DNA of 64,000 nucleotides from Reticulitermes speratus (GCA_021186555.1 JAJKFL010000011.1:32351611-32415610), one strand, 5' to 3'; shown: positions 1 through 10,397, numbered from the stretch's first letter. The notes: generated by a model from the sequence alone, not told the origin. Numbers and translations are program-made.

Positions 1-217
1 AGCAAAATTCTCAGCATAAGAGATAAACCCAGCAAATAATAGCCGTCGACAGGACTGTCACAACTGCATTGCAGTAACATAGCCTGTTCTCTGCAAACCC
101 ACTCTTTTGCCTCTGCGTATCCACTAAACCCTAACGAATTGCTGGCTGCCTCAGACAAGACAGCGATGGTATTTTCAAACTCTGACGATGATTCTAATGA
201 AAAGTATTATTATTATT

Positions 218-455
218 ATCCGTGGGAGGCGAGATTTTCAGCACCCGTCCAGACCGGCCCTGGGGCCTACCCAGCCTCTTTTACAATGGGTACCGGTTCA
301 TTCCCGGGGGTAAAGCGGCCGGGGCGTGGCGTTAATTACTCACTCCCATCTAGCGCCGAGGTTAAAGAAAGAGTAGAGCTATACATCTACTCCCCCTCTG
401 GGCCTTCATGGCCTGTTCTAGGGTGAAATGTACCTTTATTATTATTATAACATGT
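218..455 (+). mobile_element. SINE family A, copy 1 of a tandem trimer (5'-truncated)
   Basis: The tRNA-like head is missing. The body starts near the GAGATTTTCAGCACCCGTCC block and runs through the GGTAAAGCGGC and GTTAAAGAAAGAGTAGAGCT blocks to a CCTTTATTATTATT tail. The same body recurs 300 bp and 614 bp downstream in the same orientation. The open frames here are SINE sequence read as protein. Confidence 0.85.
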
Positions 456-456
456 G

Positions 457-734
457 GGCCGAGATAGCTCAGTCGGTATAGCGACTTGCTAAGGGGCTGG
501 ACAGTCCGGGGATCGAATCCCGGTGGGAGCGAGATTTTCAGCACCCGTCCAGACCGGCCCTGTAGCCTACCCAGCCTCCTGTACAATGGGTACCGGGTTA
601 TTTCCGAGGGTAAAGCGGCTGGGGCGTGGCGTTGACCACCCACCCCCATCTTGCGCCGAGGTTAAAGAAAGAGTAGAGCTATACATCTACTCCCCCTCTG
701 GGCCTTCATGGCCTGTTCTAGGTTGAAATGTACC

Positions 735-776
<42 letters not shown>

Positions 777-778
777 AC
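457..778 (+). mobile_element. SINE family A, copy 2 of a tandem trimer, with (TTA)n tail
   Basis: It begins with a tRNA-like head: GATAGCTCAGTCGGTA fits an RNA polymerase III A box and GGATCGAATCCC fits a B box. The shared family A body follows. The 3' end is a (TTA)n tract at about 737-775. Copy 3 follows directly, joined by AACATGTGGGCC. Confidence 0.88.
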
Positions 779-1072
779 ATGTGGGCCGGGATAGCGCAGT
801 CGGTATAGCGGCTGGACGGTCCGGGGATCGAATCCCGGTGGGGGCGAGATTTTCAGCACCCATCCAGACCGGCCCTGGGGCCTACCCAGCCTCCTGTACA
901 ATGGGTACCGGGTCATTCCCGGGGGTAAAGCGGCCGGGGCGTGGCGTTGACCACCCACCCCCCATCTAGCGCAGAGGTTAAAGAAAGAGTAGAGCTATAC
1001 ATCTACTCCCCCTCTGGGCCTTCGTGGCCTGTTCTAGGGTGAACATTACCTTATTATTATAACATAGATGTC
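779..1072 (+). mobile_element. SINE family A, copy 3 of a tandem trimer
   Basis: This is a near full-length copy. The tRNA-like head is slightly shortened: the segment between the A and B boxes lacks about 15 bases found in copy 2. The body matches copies 1 and 2 and it ends in TTATTATTATAACAT, the same junction that links copies 1 to 2 and 2 to 3. Confidence 0.87.
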
Positions 1073-1727
1073 CGGGCAGTCGAATAGTCAGCACTCATGC
1101 TGCATGTTCGAGAGGTACCGTCCATCCTGTCAGGGGCCTTCCTGATTGTCCTCATTCATTCCAGGAATGTTCCAGCATAGCGCATTAAATTAAGCCACGG
1201 AAGCTTTCGTCCACAACGCCTTCCAATTTATTATGCAAATATCATCCTACGATTTTACGTAATGTAGTTACAGGTACAGATAGCGTCGTCGAATAAGCTA
1301 CAAATAAAAGAAGCACAGGTGCTCCCGAAGTGTGTGGTTCAGCTGACTGCTCTCAGGGTAGAGTCCAGCCACGCCACTGCCCCACAAATGAACTGGAAAT
1401 TAAAACTTGTATGCGACTGGACGGCCGTAATCGGATGCACTGTAAAGTGCTATGTAATGCATATAGCTTGCTTCGGTTATTTCGCTGAGCCAGGCAGATT
1501 ATAACCCAATTATACGGATGCCAACATGTTATCCCTTAAGATAATCCGTTACAAATTGAAATTTTAATTTCTAGTGTCCTCCTACCAACTACATACGGAT
1601 TTCAAAGCATTAAATGACTCAACTAATCAATTAACTACAACGTGTCTTCCGACGGTGATTAACTGCGATCTGATCATCTGACCCTACGCTTAATTAAACA
1701 CCACGCCGTGGAGGCGTATTAGGGAGT
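1073..1727. other. Unassigned AT-rich sequence
   Basis: I recognise no repeat family, gene or RNA here. The 61-codon frame at 1319-1504 has no recognisable motif. Confidence 0.4.
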
Positions 1728-1925
1728 AGGTGTTCAGCTCCACGCAATCTTAACCTTGGTACTAAATGAAGGTGGGTCCTCGGCTGCTTTTCCTCCCTAT
1801 GAAAGAGTCAGTTTTGCCACAGTGTTGAAAATATTTTTTTTTTTGCTTCTGTGGAGGATCGAACACCGTTCGTCCAGCCCGTGGCAAGTCACTAACCTGA
1901 CTGAGCTATCCCCGCTCTCGAAAGA
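1728..1925 (-). mobile_element. SINE family A-like remnant
   Basis: On the minus strand, tRNA-like head sequence (a degraded A box near 1903, a GATCGAAC-type B box near 1857) is followed by decayed body. The plus-strand text GTTCAGCTCCACG and TAACCTTGGTACTA matches the 3' half of family A in reverse complement. The middle is replaced or strongly diverged. Confidence 0.6.
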
Positions 1926-3004
1926 GGAGCAGGATAAATATTTTATAGCCTATCTTACTTTAATGTCAACACATTCAGAAAGTCACTGCAGAAAGGGTAG
2001 AAAATTCACAACAAACGAAAATTAACCTGACCTGACTATACTTTCGATCTCTAATCGAGTCATTGCTAAGATGATGCCATCTGTGTTTGGAGCTGAGAAG
2101 CTACGGGCATCGTACTAAAGATGGCAGGATTAGAAAACGTACCTTTGAAGGGCCAATATATTAATTCATATTCTGTAAGTGGCTTAGTTCAAGACATAAA
2201 TAGCCAAGTAAAGGACGTGTATGTACAAACAAAATTGTTTGTCTAAAATCACATTCGAAAACAGAAAGTTCACATCAGAATATCAATGAGAAAAAAATCA
2301 CTGAAAAGTAACAGAATATCCTGCTTCCGTTACAGTTCTAACCTCGCCAATACAATATAAATAATTTTTAAAACGTACAGTTAAATAATACAACTGCGCA
2401 GATTAAATTAGTATTTGTGCGGATAAAACACATGTCGATACAACAATTCCAACAGGCACATCTAAACTTTACATCAACACTAGCCTCCTACACATTTTGT
2501 GTACCAGCGAAATGTGGACGTGACCACAGGCACAAGTCTCGGAACAGCCGTGCATTATCAATTCATATTTCCCTAAAAACTAGGCAGCTGTCACACTGGT
2601 GACCTCCGTGAACAGACATCTAACACATATAAGTTTAATTAATTAAAGGCACAGAATATTAGCATATGGATAAATGCAAGGAAATTACGTACGAATGCAA
2701 AGTGTGACGTCAGCTGTACGCTTACAACAGTTCCGGTTTCAGAAAATGTTAACGGATTTATTTGTCTTTAACAGCGTGTACATCAAATATTTTCGATTTA
2801 TTGGCATCATTGTTGAGCACAAAATTATCACTTCTTAACCGGGTTTTTTTAAGTACTGACGCTTAGTTAAGCTGTACAAAAATTCAGTTCGTGCCGCACA
2901 GAGAACACAGTCAGTGTCCATTAGAAAGAAAAAATCGGCGAATCACGTTTAATTAATGAATCGCTATTTATTATGAGTATAATATAAAACACACTTTTTG
3001 GAAA
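1926..3004. other. Unassigned AT-rich intergenic sequence
   Basis: No repeat, gene or RNA could be supported. Short open frames such as 2417-2602 lack motifs and start context. Confidence 0.4.
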
Positions 3005-3115
3005 GAGCAGTAGCTAAAGCAATCCCATTAAAAATTCCAATGGCACCATCGGGAATCGAACCCCCGACGTTCCAGCTTGTAGCGCAGTGCCTCATTTTGG
3101 AGGCGCCAAGTTCGA
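3005..3115 (-). mobile_element. SINE family B fragment
   Basis: The text CCATCGGGAATCGAACCC followed by GACGTTCC and GTAGCGCAGTGCCTC matches the tRNA-like part of the fuller copy at about 8866-9165. The A-box side breaks off at about 3093, where LINE 3' sequence soon follows. Confidence 0.7.
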
Positions 3116-3121
3116 ATTTGG

Positions 3122-3284
3122 GCTCGGATACCGACAGGATAGGGACAGGTGGCGGGCTCTTGTGAATGCGGTAACGAACCTTCGGGTTCCATAAAACGCG
3201 GGGAATTTCTTGACTACCTGACGACCTGTTAGCTTCTCAAGAAGGACTCTGCTCCATGGAGTTAGTTAGTTAGTTAGTTAGTTA
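3122..3284 (+). mobile_element. LINE family 1, 3' end with (TTAG)n tail
   Basis: The frame around 3128-3195 reads as the last residues of a reverse transcriptase ORF, with an RQDRDRWRA-like segment and then NLRVP-like residues. It continues into the family's conserved 3' UTR (ACGCGGGGAATTTCTTGAC, CTCAAGAAGGACTCTGCTCC) and ends in (TTAG)n. Related tails lie at 13.3, 24.4, 38.2, 42.8 and 55.8 kb. It is heavily 5'-truncated. Confidence 0.85.
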
Positions 3285-4266
3285 CCGATAGTCTTCCGTA
3301 AGGATATTCGTCTTTTCCCTAAGCCCCTCCTGCTAACTGTCGGGACAAAATATTAAATTAGACCAAAACCTCTTCCTTCCACATCCCTTCAAATTCATCA
3401 TTCACCATCATATACGCTATACGTGTTCCGAAACACTGGCCACATACTTACCAGTCTGCAAGCAGAACTTCATACTTGCTGTTGATTACTTGTGTCTGAA
3501 AGAGCCACACAGACTACAACTACATGTTCTCAAATTGTTATGTCTTCTGAGAAAGCCATTTTACAAATTGCTCTCTGCAGGCACACATATGCATTACAGC
3601 TGTATTGAAGTGGCGAGGTGGATGTCCTGTGGCAAAGTGAGGCTGCTCCGCAGAGATGAAAGTAACTGTAGCCACAAGGCACTCCATCAGCAGCAGTTCC
3701 ATTAGTTTCTGGGGCAAAACATAATTAGATACAAGATCTTAGTGTAAGCTTGCATTTCCAGTTTTAACCTTCCACTGCCGCCCTCGGTGCACTGTACGGG
3801 CCTTTAATTATTTACATTCTGCCGGCCTCGGTGCACCGTGCGGTCATGAATACATTTAAAGATTCTCTAAATTCAAAATCCCTTTGTCCAAGAGCAGTCG
3901 TTGGAATTTGAATCCCAGAGTCACTGAGCGGTTAACGAAACACGATACGTCGACGCCGAAACGTCTCCGTGGGTAGAACTGCGCAACGTACCCAGGAGGT
4001 TCTGGGTTCATATCTGTATCCGGTGACCGGATAACTTTAAGTTTTCGTGATTTTCCTCAGTCACTCAAAGGCAAATACTTTAGACAGTCACATTCGTGAC
4101 TAAAATTTTAGATATTGTAAATCGTTTCAGGCTAAGAAACCCACAACGTTTCGGAGTCCGGCTCTACCACGTGGAATGGAAGAAAACCTGTTCTGGTGGG
4201 CGCGTTAGAAAAAGAAAAGTAGCCTCAATCCATGGATCTATATATATCTCAAATTAGAATTAAACC
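3285..4266. other. Unassigned sequence with a short GC-rich duplication
   Basis: There is no recognised gene. Around 3777-3845 a short motif (CCCTCGGTGCACTGTACGG, then CCTCGGTGCACCGTGCGG) occurs twice, 53 bp apart. Confidence 0.35.
3453..3496 (-). other. Possible short exon, weak support
   Basis: On the minus strand a CTCTTTCAG acceptor-like site precedes 44 bases that stay open in one phase and end at CTG followed by GTAAGTATG, a strong donor match. No similarity is recognised and no partner exon was found. A chance match is quite possible. Confidence 0.12.
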
Positions 4267-4352
4267 GAATGAATAATATAACCAACAAGATACATTTTTA
4301 TGAGATTTTTATTTGCAATCCAAATTTCAGCTCAACAGCCATCTTCAGGGAC
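4267..4352 (-). repeat. Ribozyme-like inverted-pair element, left arm
   Basis: Read on the minus strand, 4348 to 4325 gives CTGAAGA, T, a 4-bp stem GGCT/AGCT (one G-U) with loop GTTG, then GAAA. The flank (TATAACCAACAAGATACATT) recurs in reverse complement at about 4965-5055, forming a head-to-head pair now separated by a SINE C insertion. Confidence 0.6.
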
Positions 4353-4433
4353 AAATTGATATGATTACAGTCAATTAAACTGATCAACACATATTATTAC
4401 ATTGGGATATTTTATTGGCTTACTTTATGACAG

Positions 4434-4823
4434 CCGATCCCAGTGGCCGCGCGGTCTAAGGCGTGGGTCTGCGGCCGCTCGCTTACTGGGTTCGAATCCC
4501 ACCGGGGGCATGGATGTTTGTGTTGTGTTTGTTGATAGACAGTAGCATGGAACGTAAAGTGACATGAAGGACGAAAGGATTTAAACAGTACAAAAATGGA
4601 TCAAAGGGGAAAAATCCCGGAGAGGCAAAAAAAAAAAAAATCCCACCGGGGGCATGGATGTTTGTCTCTTGTGAGTGTTGTGTGTTGTTAGGTAGAGGTC
4701 TCTGCGACGGGCTGATCACTCGTCCAGAGGAGTCCTACCGAGTGTGATGTGGCTTAAGTGTGATCGTGAAGTCTAGATAATGAGGAGGCCTTGGCCCACT
4801 AGGGGCTGTCGCGCCATTGGGGG
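4434..4823 (+). mobile_element. SINE family C with one extra internal module
   Basis: The tRNA-like head (CCGATCCCAGTGGCCGCGCGG, B box GGTTCGAATCCCACC) leads into a short body ending in poly-A near 4626-4640. Sequence from the B box onward (ATCCCACCGGGGGCATGGATG) then restarts at 4640 and continues as the usual family C 3' half, GGTAGAGGTCTCTGCGAC to a poly-A end. The extra module is 144 bp, 4496-4639. Confidence 0.85.
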
Positions 4824-4964
4824 GAAAAAAAACCTTTATGAGATATTTCAACTATTTTACTGGCTGTTATCATATCAATGTGTTTTGTAATCCATCTCTT
4901 TCATCCACATTTTACATTCGGCTTAACATCTAATGGTCTTGGGAAATTTCGTAAGATATTAATG

Positions 4965-5055
4965 TTATCCCTGTAGATGGCTGTAAGCTAAAACAGGTTG
5001 GATTTTAAATAAATGTATCATAAAAAATGTATCGTATTGGTTATATTATTTAATT
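4965..5055 (+). repeat. Ribozyme-like inverted-pair element, right arm
   Basis: CCCTGTAGATGGCTGTAAGC is followed by AAAAC and by sequence inverted with respect to 4267-4352. The core is damaged: CTGTAGA for CTGAAGA, and the GAAA box is altered. Confidence 0.5.
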
Positions 5056-5089
5056 TAACTGGTGTATACGGTAACACTGTGTTATAAAA

Positions 5090-5175
5090 TAGGCCACGAC
5101 TGCTTTATTCCACATACTTTCCAATTCATTATTCACTATTCACCCCACCACTGGACGCTATATAGTCTGAGCTAA
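5090..5175 (+). mobile_element. SINE family F, 3' fragment
   Basis: GGCCACGACTGC, the CACATACTTTCCAATTC segment and the following GCTATATAGTCTGAGC match the 3' half of the family F copies at 21.7, 48.9 and 62.3 kb. Confidence 0.6.
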
Positions 5176-6082
5176 CGGCAGTCATTAAAAGCTACAGCTG
5201 ACCTATGCTACATTATCACCACATGAAGATGAATGTGGGAGTGGAGATAAGGCTCCACCTGAACACTAATCACTATACTGGCCTAGTCAAGCTCCTGGCA
5301 CGGCCGATAAATGTTTAAGCCTGCACTTCAGCTGCAAATATCTGAAAGTTTAATTCCTTTCTTACAGCAAACACACATCCCAGAAGAATCTTACTTTACT
5401 TGTGTCTGGAACATTTTCGATGTGGTTGAAATGAAGCTAAAATACAGTCGAACCTTATTTTCCCAACATCTGGCAGGATTCTCGTAATCTGAGCTACGTA
5501 CACGGACAACTGAAACGACGTAGCGGGCACGTCAAAGTTCTACAGTTACGTCAACAGATGGCAGGAGCTCAGGCAGTTTCTTCTACCGACTGCTTGCTGC
5601 ACGCTCGCCGACCTCTCTGCTCGGTCGAGAGGTGCAGCACACGGTAGTCACATCCCACACGCGAACTACGATTTTAAAAGTTACGTTTCACATATACAGT
5701 CACAACAAGAACTTGCGCGTATAAGTTATGCTTATAACAAACCAACTAACGGCTTGGAGAAGAGTTCTTCTTGAGAAGCTAACTGATGCTCAGCTGGCCA
5801 ATAAATTTGTCGACATATACAAAAACCCGACGTTTCGTTACGTTCACAACTCCCCATCACCGGTCCCTATCATAAGACAGACAAAACCAGCCTAAATGAT
5901 CAAAAATAATTTACTTGCGATCCATTTCAGTATCAAGCTACCATCTACGCCTAGGTCTCCAGATTTCTGTCTTACTTTCAGGTTCCCAAGCAAAATTCAG
6001 TGTACATCTCTCATTTCTGCCATAGATGCTACATGCCCAGGCCTCATGACCACACTTCACGTACGAAGTGTTTTCTGACAGT
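5176..6082. other. Unassigned; possible transposon end at about 5442
   Basis: ACAGTCGAACCTTATTTTCC at about 5442 resembles a pogo/Tigger-type terminus, but no matching opposite end was found. The rest is unassigned. Confidence 0.3.
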
Positions 6083-6395
6083 ACTGACTGTGGCCGTCGA
6101 GATAGCTCAGTCGGTATAGCGACTCGCTACGGGCTGGACGGTCCGGGGATCGAATCCCGGTGGGGGCGATATTTTCCGCACCCGTCCAGACCGGCCCTGG
6201 GGCCCACCCAGCCTCCTATACAATGGGTACCGGGTCTTTCCCGGGGGTAAAGCGGCCGGGGCGTGGAGTTGACCACCCACCCTCATCTAGTGTCGAGGTT
6301 AAAGAAAGAGTAGAGCTACACCTCTACTCCCCCTCTGGGCCTTCATGGCCTGTTCTAGGGAGAACTTTACCTTTACCTTTACTGACTGTGGCCGT
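6083..6395 (+). mobile_element. SINE family A, full length with 15-bp target duplication
   Basis: ACTGACTGTGGCCGT occurs at 6083-6097 and again, identically, at 6381-6395. The SINE body between them (6098-6380) has an A box GATAGCTCAGTCGGTA, a B box GGATCGAATCCC, the family body and a (CCTTTA)n tail. This is the clearest definition of family A in the window, at 283 bp. Confidence 0.93.
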
Positions 6396-6529
6396 GTCGA
6401 AAAGTGGGGGCCGAAAACTTCGTAACAGTTTCGGTAATGCAGGCAGATAAAGTGACGGGATGTATTATCGGCCCTCAGAATTCAGTCGGACATTAGCGAC
6501 ATGAACATGCAGGCCTGTTGGAATGTTAC

Positions 6530-6690
6530 AGCGTGTCGAAGGGTAAACAGTCACAGAAGTTTCGAAGTATTGTAGTGTCTTCGTCTTCAGGGTCAAGTAT
6601 TTTTTAAGATTAAGGCACTACGATCGTTCGAAACGTCGCTGTTTACCAACCGGCACGGCGTATTTCCCATAAGAATTGTATATTTGGTAA
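6530..6690. repeat. Ribozyme-like inverted pair
   Basis: The minus-strand core at 6590-6560 reads CTGAAGA, C, a GAAG/CTTC stem, then GAAAC. A partner on the plus strand (about 6620-6670, TTCGAAACGTCGCTG) is inverted relative to it and is followed by a CGGCACGGCGTATTTCCC outer block. Confidence 0.55.
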
Positions 6691-6852
6691 TACCGCTATG
6701 ATAACCTCAAATCTTAAACAGCAGTGACATGTTTTTGGCTATAGCTTCCACCAGCAAAGATTCATACAAGCCGATGTCTGTCAGACCCAGTCTTACAAAA
6801 TTCCCCAATCGCTCCGTTTTGTCATTATTGTCAAAACTATCCTTCACATAAT

Positions 6853-7600
6853 CTGCTACGTGCCGTTACATATGCTTCACACATAATCTGCTACGTGCCG
6901 TTACGTATGCTTCACACAAAATCTGCTACGTGCCGTTACGTAAGCTTCACAAAATCTGCTATGTGCCGTTATGTATGCTTCACATATAATCTGCTACGTG
7001 CCGTTACGTATGCTTCACAAAATCTGCTACGTGCCGTTACGTATGCTTCACAAAATCTGATATGTGCCGTTATGTATGCTTCACATATAATCTGCTACGT
7101 GCCGTTACGTATGCTTCACATACAATCTGCTACGTGCCGTTACGTATGCTTCACATATAATATGCTACGTGCCGTTACGTATGCTTCACAAAATTTGCTA
7201 CGTGCCGTTATGTATGCTTCACACACAATCTGCTACGTTCCGTTATGTATGCTTCACATATAATCTGCTACGTGCCGTTATGCATGCTTCACAAAATCTG
7301 CTACGTGCCGTTATGTATGCTTCACATATAATCTGCTACGTGCCGTTACGTATGCTTCACATACAATCTGCTACGTGCCGTTACGTATGCTTCACATATA
7401 ATATGCTACGTGCCGTTACGTATGCTTCACAAAATCTGCTACGTGCCGTTATGTATGCTTCACACACAATCTGCTACGTTCCGTTATGTATGCTTCACAT
7501 ATAATCTGCTACGTGCCGTTATGCATGCTTCACAAAATCTGCTACGTGCCGTTATGCATGCTTCACAAAATCTGCTACGTGCCGTTATGTATTTCCCTAC
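6853..7600. repeat. Minisatellite of 33/35-bp units with 241-bp higher-order period
   Basis: About 21 units of CTGCTACGTGCCGTTACG plus TATGCTTCACA and a short variable joint (AAAT, ATATAAT or ACACAAT), giving units of 33 or 35 bp. A block of seven units recurs at 241 bp: the 7169-7410 block is almost identical to the block starting at 7410. Open frames of 68-122 codons here are repeat artefacts. Confidence 0.97.
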
Positions 7601-7676
7601 CATTTCACACACCTAGCTGCAGTGTTTCAAGGTCATTATTCACTGGCGAATGATAAATACAAATACTATGGTCTTC

Positions 7677-7990
7677 TGGGATGTGACGCCATTTGTTTGG
7701 TGGATACGTACCGACGTTTCGGAAGGGCCTCTCACCACCATCTTTATGGTAGAATAATTTGTCTCCTCAGCCTAGTCAGTATAACATCTGAGTTCGCTCG
7801 ACTCCGAACACTTCCAGCAGCTCAGACTATTGCATCCAATCGCAGAAACGTTAAGAGTAGTGCAGTGCAAATGAAAGGAGATCGTACAGTTCTTGTGCTG
7901 GGGAGCGAGACAGCAGGACCGTCCGAAAGTTCGGTTCCTGTCTACAAAGCTACACGGCGTCACATCCCTGCGGACTGTAATCCTCAGTGA
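7677..7990. repeat. Degenerate ribozyme-like inverted pair
   Basis: The left arm has the block GGGATGTGACGCC, then GACGTTTCGG, then CACCATCTTTATGG. The right arm ends with CTACACGGCGTCACATCCC. Together they match the outer and inner blocks of this superfamily, with a decayed CTGANGA box (TAAAGA). Confidence 0.5.
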
Positions 7991-8108
7991 GAATTTAATT
8001 GTAACAACCTACATATACACCCCAAGCAAGATTAACATATAGAATTCGGCCACAAGTCACAGGATTTTGAAAACTTTCTAAGCTGTTTGTGAGAAACACT
8101 CATCACAT

Positions 8109-8250
8109 AATAATAATAATAATAATTATTATTATTATTGTTGTTGTTGTTGTTGTTTGGCATCCCGTTGTGCTATCTGTAATAATGAACAGTATTTACA
8201 CCATCACAACTTTCATCACTATTATTATTATTATTATTATTATTATTAAA
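8109..8250. repeat. Microsatellites (AAT)n, (ATT)n and (GTT)n
   Basis: Three adjacent trinucleotide tracts at about 8109-8158, and an (ATT)n tract at about 8219-8249. Confidence 0.9.
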
Positions 8251-8259
8251 TAATTTGTC

Positions 8260-8325
8260 ACATTACCTCTAGAAACATGTTTCGACTTTAATTAATCATC
8301 TTCAGGATAATCTGGTAAGCAAAAA
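8260..8325 (-). repeat. Ribozyme-like element, single arm
   Basis: The minus-strand core 8305-8280 is CTGAAGA, T, a 4-bp stem GATT/AGTC (one G-U pair), then GAAACATGT. The flanking AAATAATTTG belongs to the same element type. No clear partner arm was found. Confidence 0.5.
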
Positions 8326-8865
8326 AATGTAAAAATTCTAAAACTCCATAAACTATGTCAAGTGTCAAATTTTGGAAAGAGGACTCACTCAATTCCTTAC
8401 AAAGGTATTACAGTACAGATTGCCTTAAATCTTGTTTATGTATTAAGTTCCGTAGACTTTTCTTCTGATATGTTAAAATGTATCCATTTATATTGTTTAT
8501 AACAATGTTCTTTTGTTATAAATGCAATACCTTCCCTGTTGATTTTGCCTTCTTTGCTGGTAAAGTGAGCTATGTTACAAAAGGTGTCGTTGCAGTCACA
8601 TTTGTACTGTACACATAGCTGTTTCTTCAGACACAGTACACGGTTGAAGTCTCGTACGATAAAGTTCCATATACCTCCGTGTTGTACGCCGATAAACTTT
8701 GTGCAGTATACTGTTTGGTACCAGACCAGACAGAACTCACATTTCAATTGCAATTTCACGTCGCTATGCGCTGTCCCAGCAGAGATTCGAACCTGTCACT
8801 TCCCGAAAACAAGTGGCAAGTAGGTCGGTAAAGCATATCAGATATAATACATGAAGTGGTAAAGG

Positions 8866-9165
8866 TAAAAAAAGCAATCCCATTACAGGCCCTTAGGGTT
8901 CCAGGAGGGTGAGGCTCCCAGATTTCAAGACACTTGGCAAATGAAAGCGGTAAGGTTGTCAGCCCTACGCACCGGCCGCCTTTACCCCCCAGGAAATATT
9001 CCTGGTACTCATTTCTGTTAGAGGCGGAGTCGACCCCAGGGCCATAGTGCGACCGAAAGGATTACGTCAATGAAAAATTCCAATGGCACCATCGGGAATC
9101 GAACCCGCGACGTTCCGGCTTGTAGCGCAGTGCCTCTAACGAACCGCGCCACCGCGGACCTCACG
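8866..9165 (-). mobile_element. SINE family B, near full length
   Basis: On the minus strand a tRNA-like head comes first (GGTTCGCGGTGGCGCGG side at 9130-9165, B-box-like GGGTTCGATTCCC at about 9096-9108). A body with CAGGCCCTTAGGGTTCC follows in reverse orientation. TACATGAAGT occurs at 8848-8857 and 9177-9186 and may be a target duplication, although it does not abut the right edge. Confidence 0.8.
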
Positions 9166-9311
9166 TTTTGGAAAGTTACATGAAGTCACTGTGCTATAAT
9201 CATTAACGGCCAAATACTGGGTAATGAATGACGAGGATCAGTGTCCATGTGATGTATCAGATGCGGTTCCACCAATCCCGCCGTCGTATTCACTACCACT
9301 TCTACTCCCAC

Positions 9312-9317
9312 TATAAA
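9312..9317 (+). promoter_or_regulatory. Candidate TATA box
   Basis: TATAAA lies in a GC-richer patch, 52 bp upstream of an ATG that opens a frame ending at a strong splice donor. It would place transcription start near 9342. There is no clear arthropod initiator motif, so this is tentative. Confidence 0.25.
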
Positions 9318-9363
9318 GTCGTGCTTCCACCCACATCGAGCTGAGCAAGGCTCGAGATATCGA

Positions 9364-9496
9364 ATGGACTTGGAGCAGCGTACAGCGCCTTGCAGCGAGG
9401 CACTGGGACGGCGGGATTACTGGAACAAAACACTGGAGTGGCGCGTGGTGTTCGGACGAGTGGCTGCCAGACGGAGTGAACGCGTGCCGTTCGGTG
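9364..9496 (+). CDS. Candidate first coding exon, unknown product
   Basis: The ATG at 9364 opens a frame that stays open for 44 codons and runs into GGTGGTAAGTACC, a near-consensus 5' splice site with GT at 9497. The predicted peptide begins MDLEQRTAPCSEALGRR, is charged, has no signal peptide and matches no family I recognise. It follows a TATA box at 9312. The local GC content is higher than its surroundings, which also opens frames on the other strand, so coding potential is not proven. No downstream exon was identified. It could equally be a GC-rich unique patch with chance signals. Confidence 0.2.
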
Positions 9497-9697
9497 GTAA
9501 GTACCTGAACAGCAAACAATATGACAGCTTTTTGTCCGCATAATGTCATCCGTGCAGGGACCTGTACACTGACAGCACGAAATATGTAACGTATACTATT
9601 AACGCATCGTGCTAGCTGTAACCCTTTAAGCTGTTTTATCAGTTTTCACATGCGTAAGTTCTAAATTCTTCCCACAGATTGTATTTCAGTGATTTTT

Positions 9698-9817
9698 ATT
9701 GTTATTACATCAAACAGCGATTATTTCCGTATACAGCGGTAACTTGGTTGCCTTTATAACCGAGACGGAGTGTTTACTGTGCGGTACGAACTGATTCTTT
9801 AAATACAATTTAGGTTA
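9698..9817 (-). mobile_element. piggyBac-like MITE fragment
   Basis: In reverse complement the text TTCGTACCGCACAGTAAACAC, then TCCGTCTCGGTTA, then AATAATCGCTGTTTG matches the internal part of the TTAA-flanked MITEs at 38.6 and 56.8 kb. TTAA is present at its outer end near 9814. Confidence 0.6.
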
Positions 9818-10125
9818 AGCATGGTTTTTGAGAGGTTTAGAGTACCAAAATCATACCACAGTCCTCAAAATTAAATGTTCTAAGCCACAAAAATCTGTAC
9901 TAGTCCAACTATCACAACTCCATTCAGTTCCTACTTTACAGAAAACACATAGCGCCTCCATTACAAAGACCAGCCAGTGGGTGCTATTTTGGGAAATCTC
10001 CGTTTTTGTGCTAATCATACGAAACGTATAAACACGCTTTGTGGACTAAATGCGGAGTTATGGAACTTTAAAGTAGGTGGTAGACACTACTACTAACCAC
10101 TGTTTTAAAAGGCTAATATTTTAAA
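9818..10125. other. Unassigned sequence
   Basis: No repeat or gene is recognised. The 67-codon frame at 9828-10031 has no motif. Confidence 0.35.
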
Positions 10126-10129
10126 TGCC

Positions 10130-10397
10130 TTTTTTTTTTACAATGGCTCGACAGCCCCTTGGGGGCCTAGGCCGCCTCGTTTTTCGACGCTTCACGATCA
10201 CACTTTTAGACACACCACAGTCGGTAGGACTCCTCTGGACGAGTGACCAGCCCGTCGCAGAAACCTCTACCTGACAACACACAACACTCACAAGAGACAG
10301 ACATCCACGCCCCCGGCGGGATTCGAACCCACAATTCCAGTAAGCGAGCGGCCGTAGACCCACGCCTTAGACCGCACGGCAACTGGGATCGGTCTTT
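10130..10397 (-). mobile_element. SINE family C, basic form without extra module
   Basis: Poly-T at 10130-10138 marks the 3' end on the minus strand. The sequence then reads back through GGCCTAGGCC, CTCCTCTGGACGAGTG and GGCGGGATTCGAACCC to the tRNA-like head ending GACCGCACGGCAACTGGGATC. Length is about 265 bp. Confidence 0.9.

Noticed and set aside
457-850. tRNA genes
   Set aside because: A and B boxes are present, but the cloverleaf is incomplete, no anticodon arm is credible, and the sequence continues into a SINE body in every copy.
139-958. Several 60-98-codon frames with [20 protein letters not shown]-like peptides
   Set aside because: The same peptides recur wherever SINE family A occurs, on both strands; they are the SINE read as protein.
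6895-7616. Cysteine-rich repeated protein (MLHIQSATCRYVCF type)
   Set aside because: It is the 33/35-bp minisatellite; three overlapping frames are open for the same reason.
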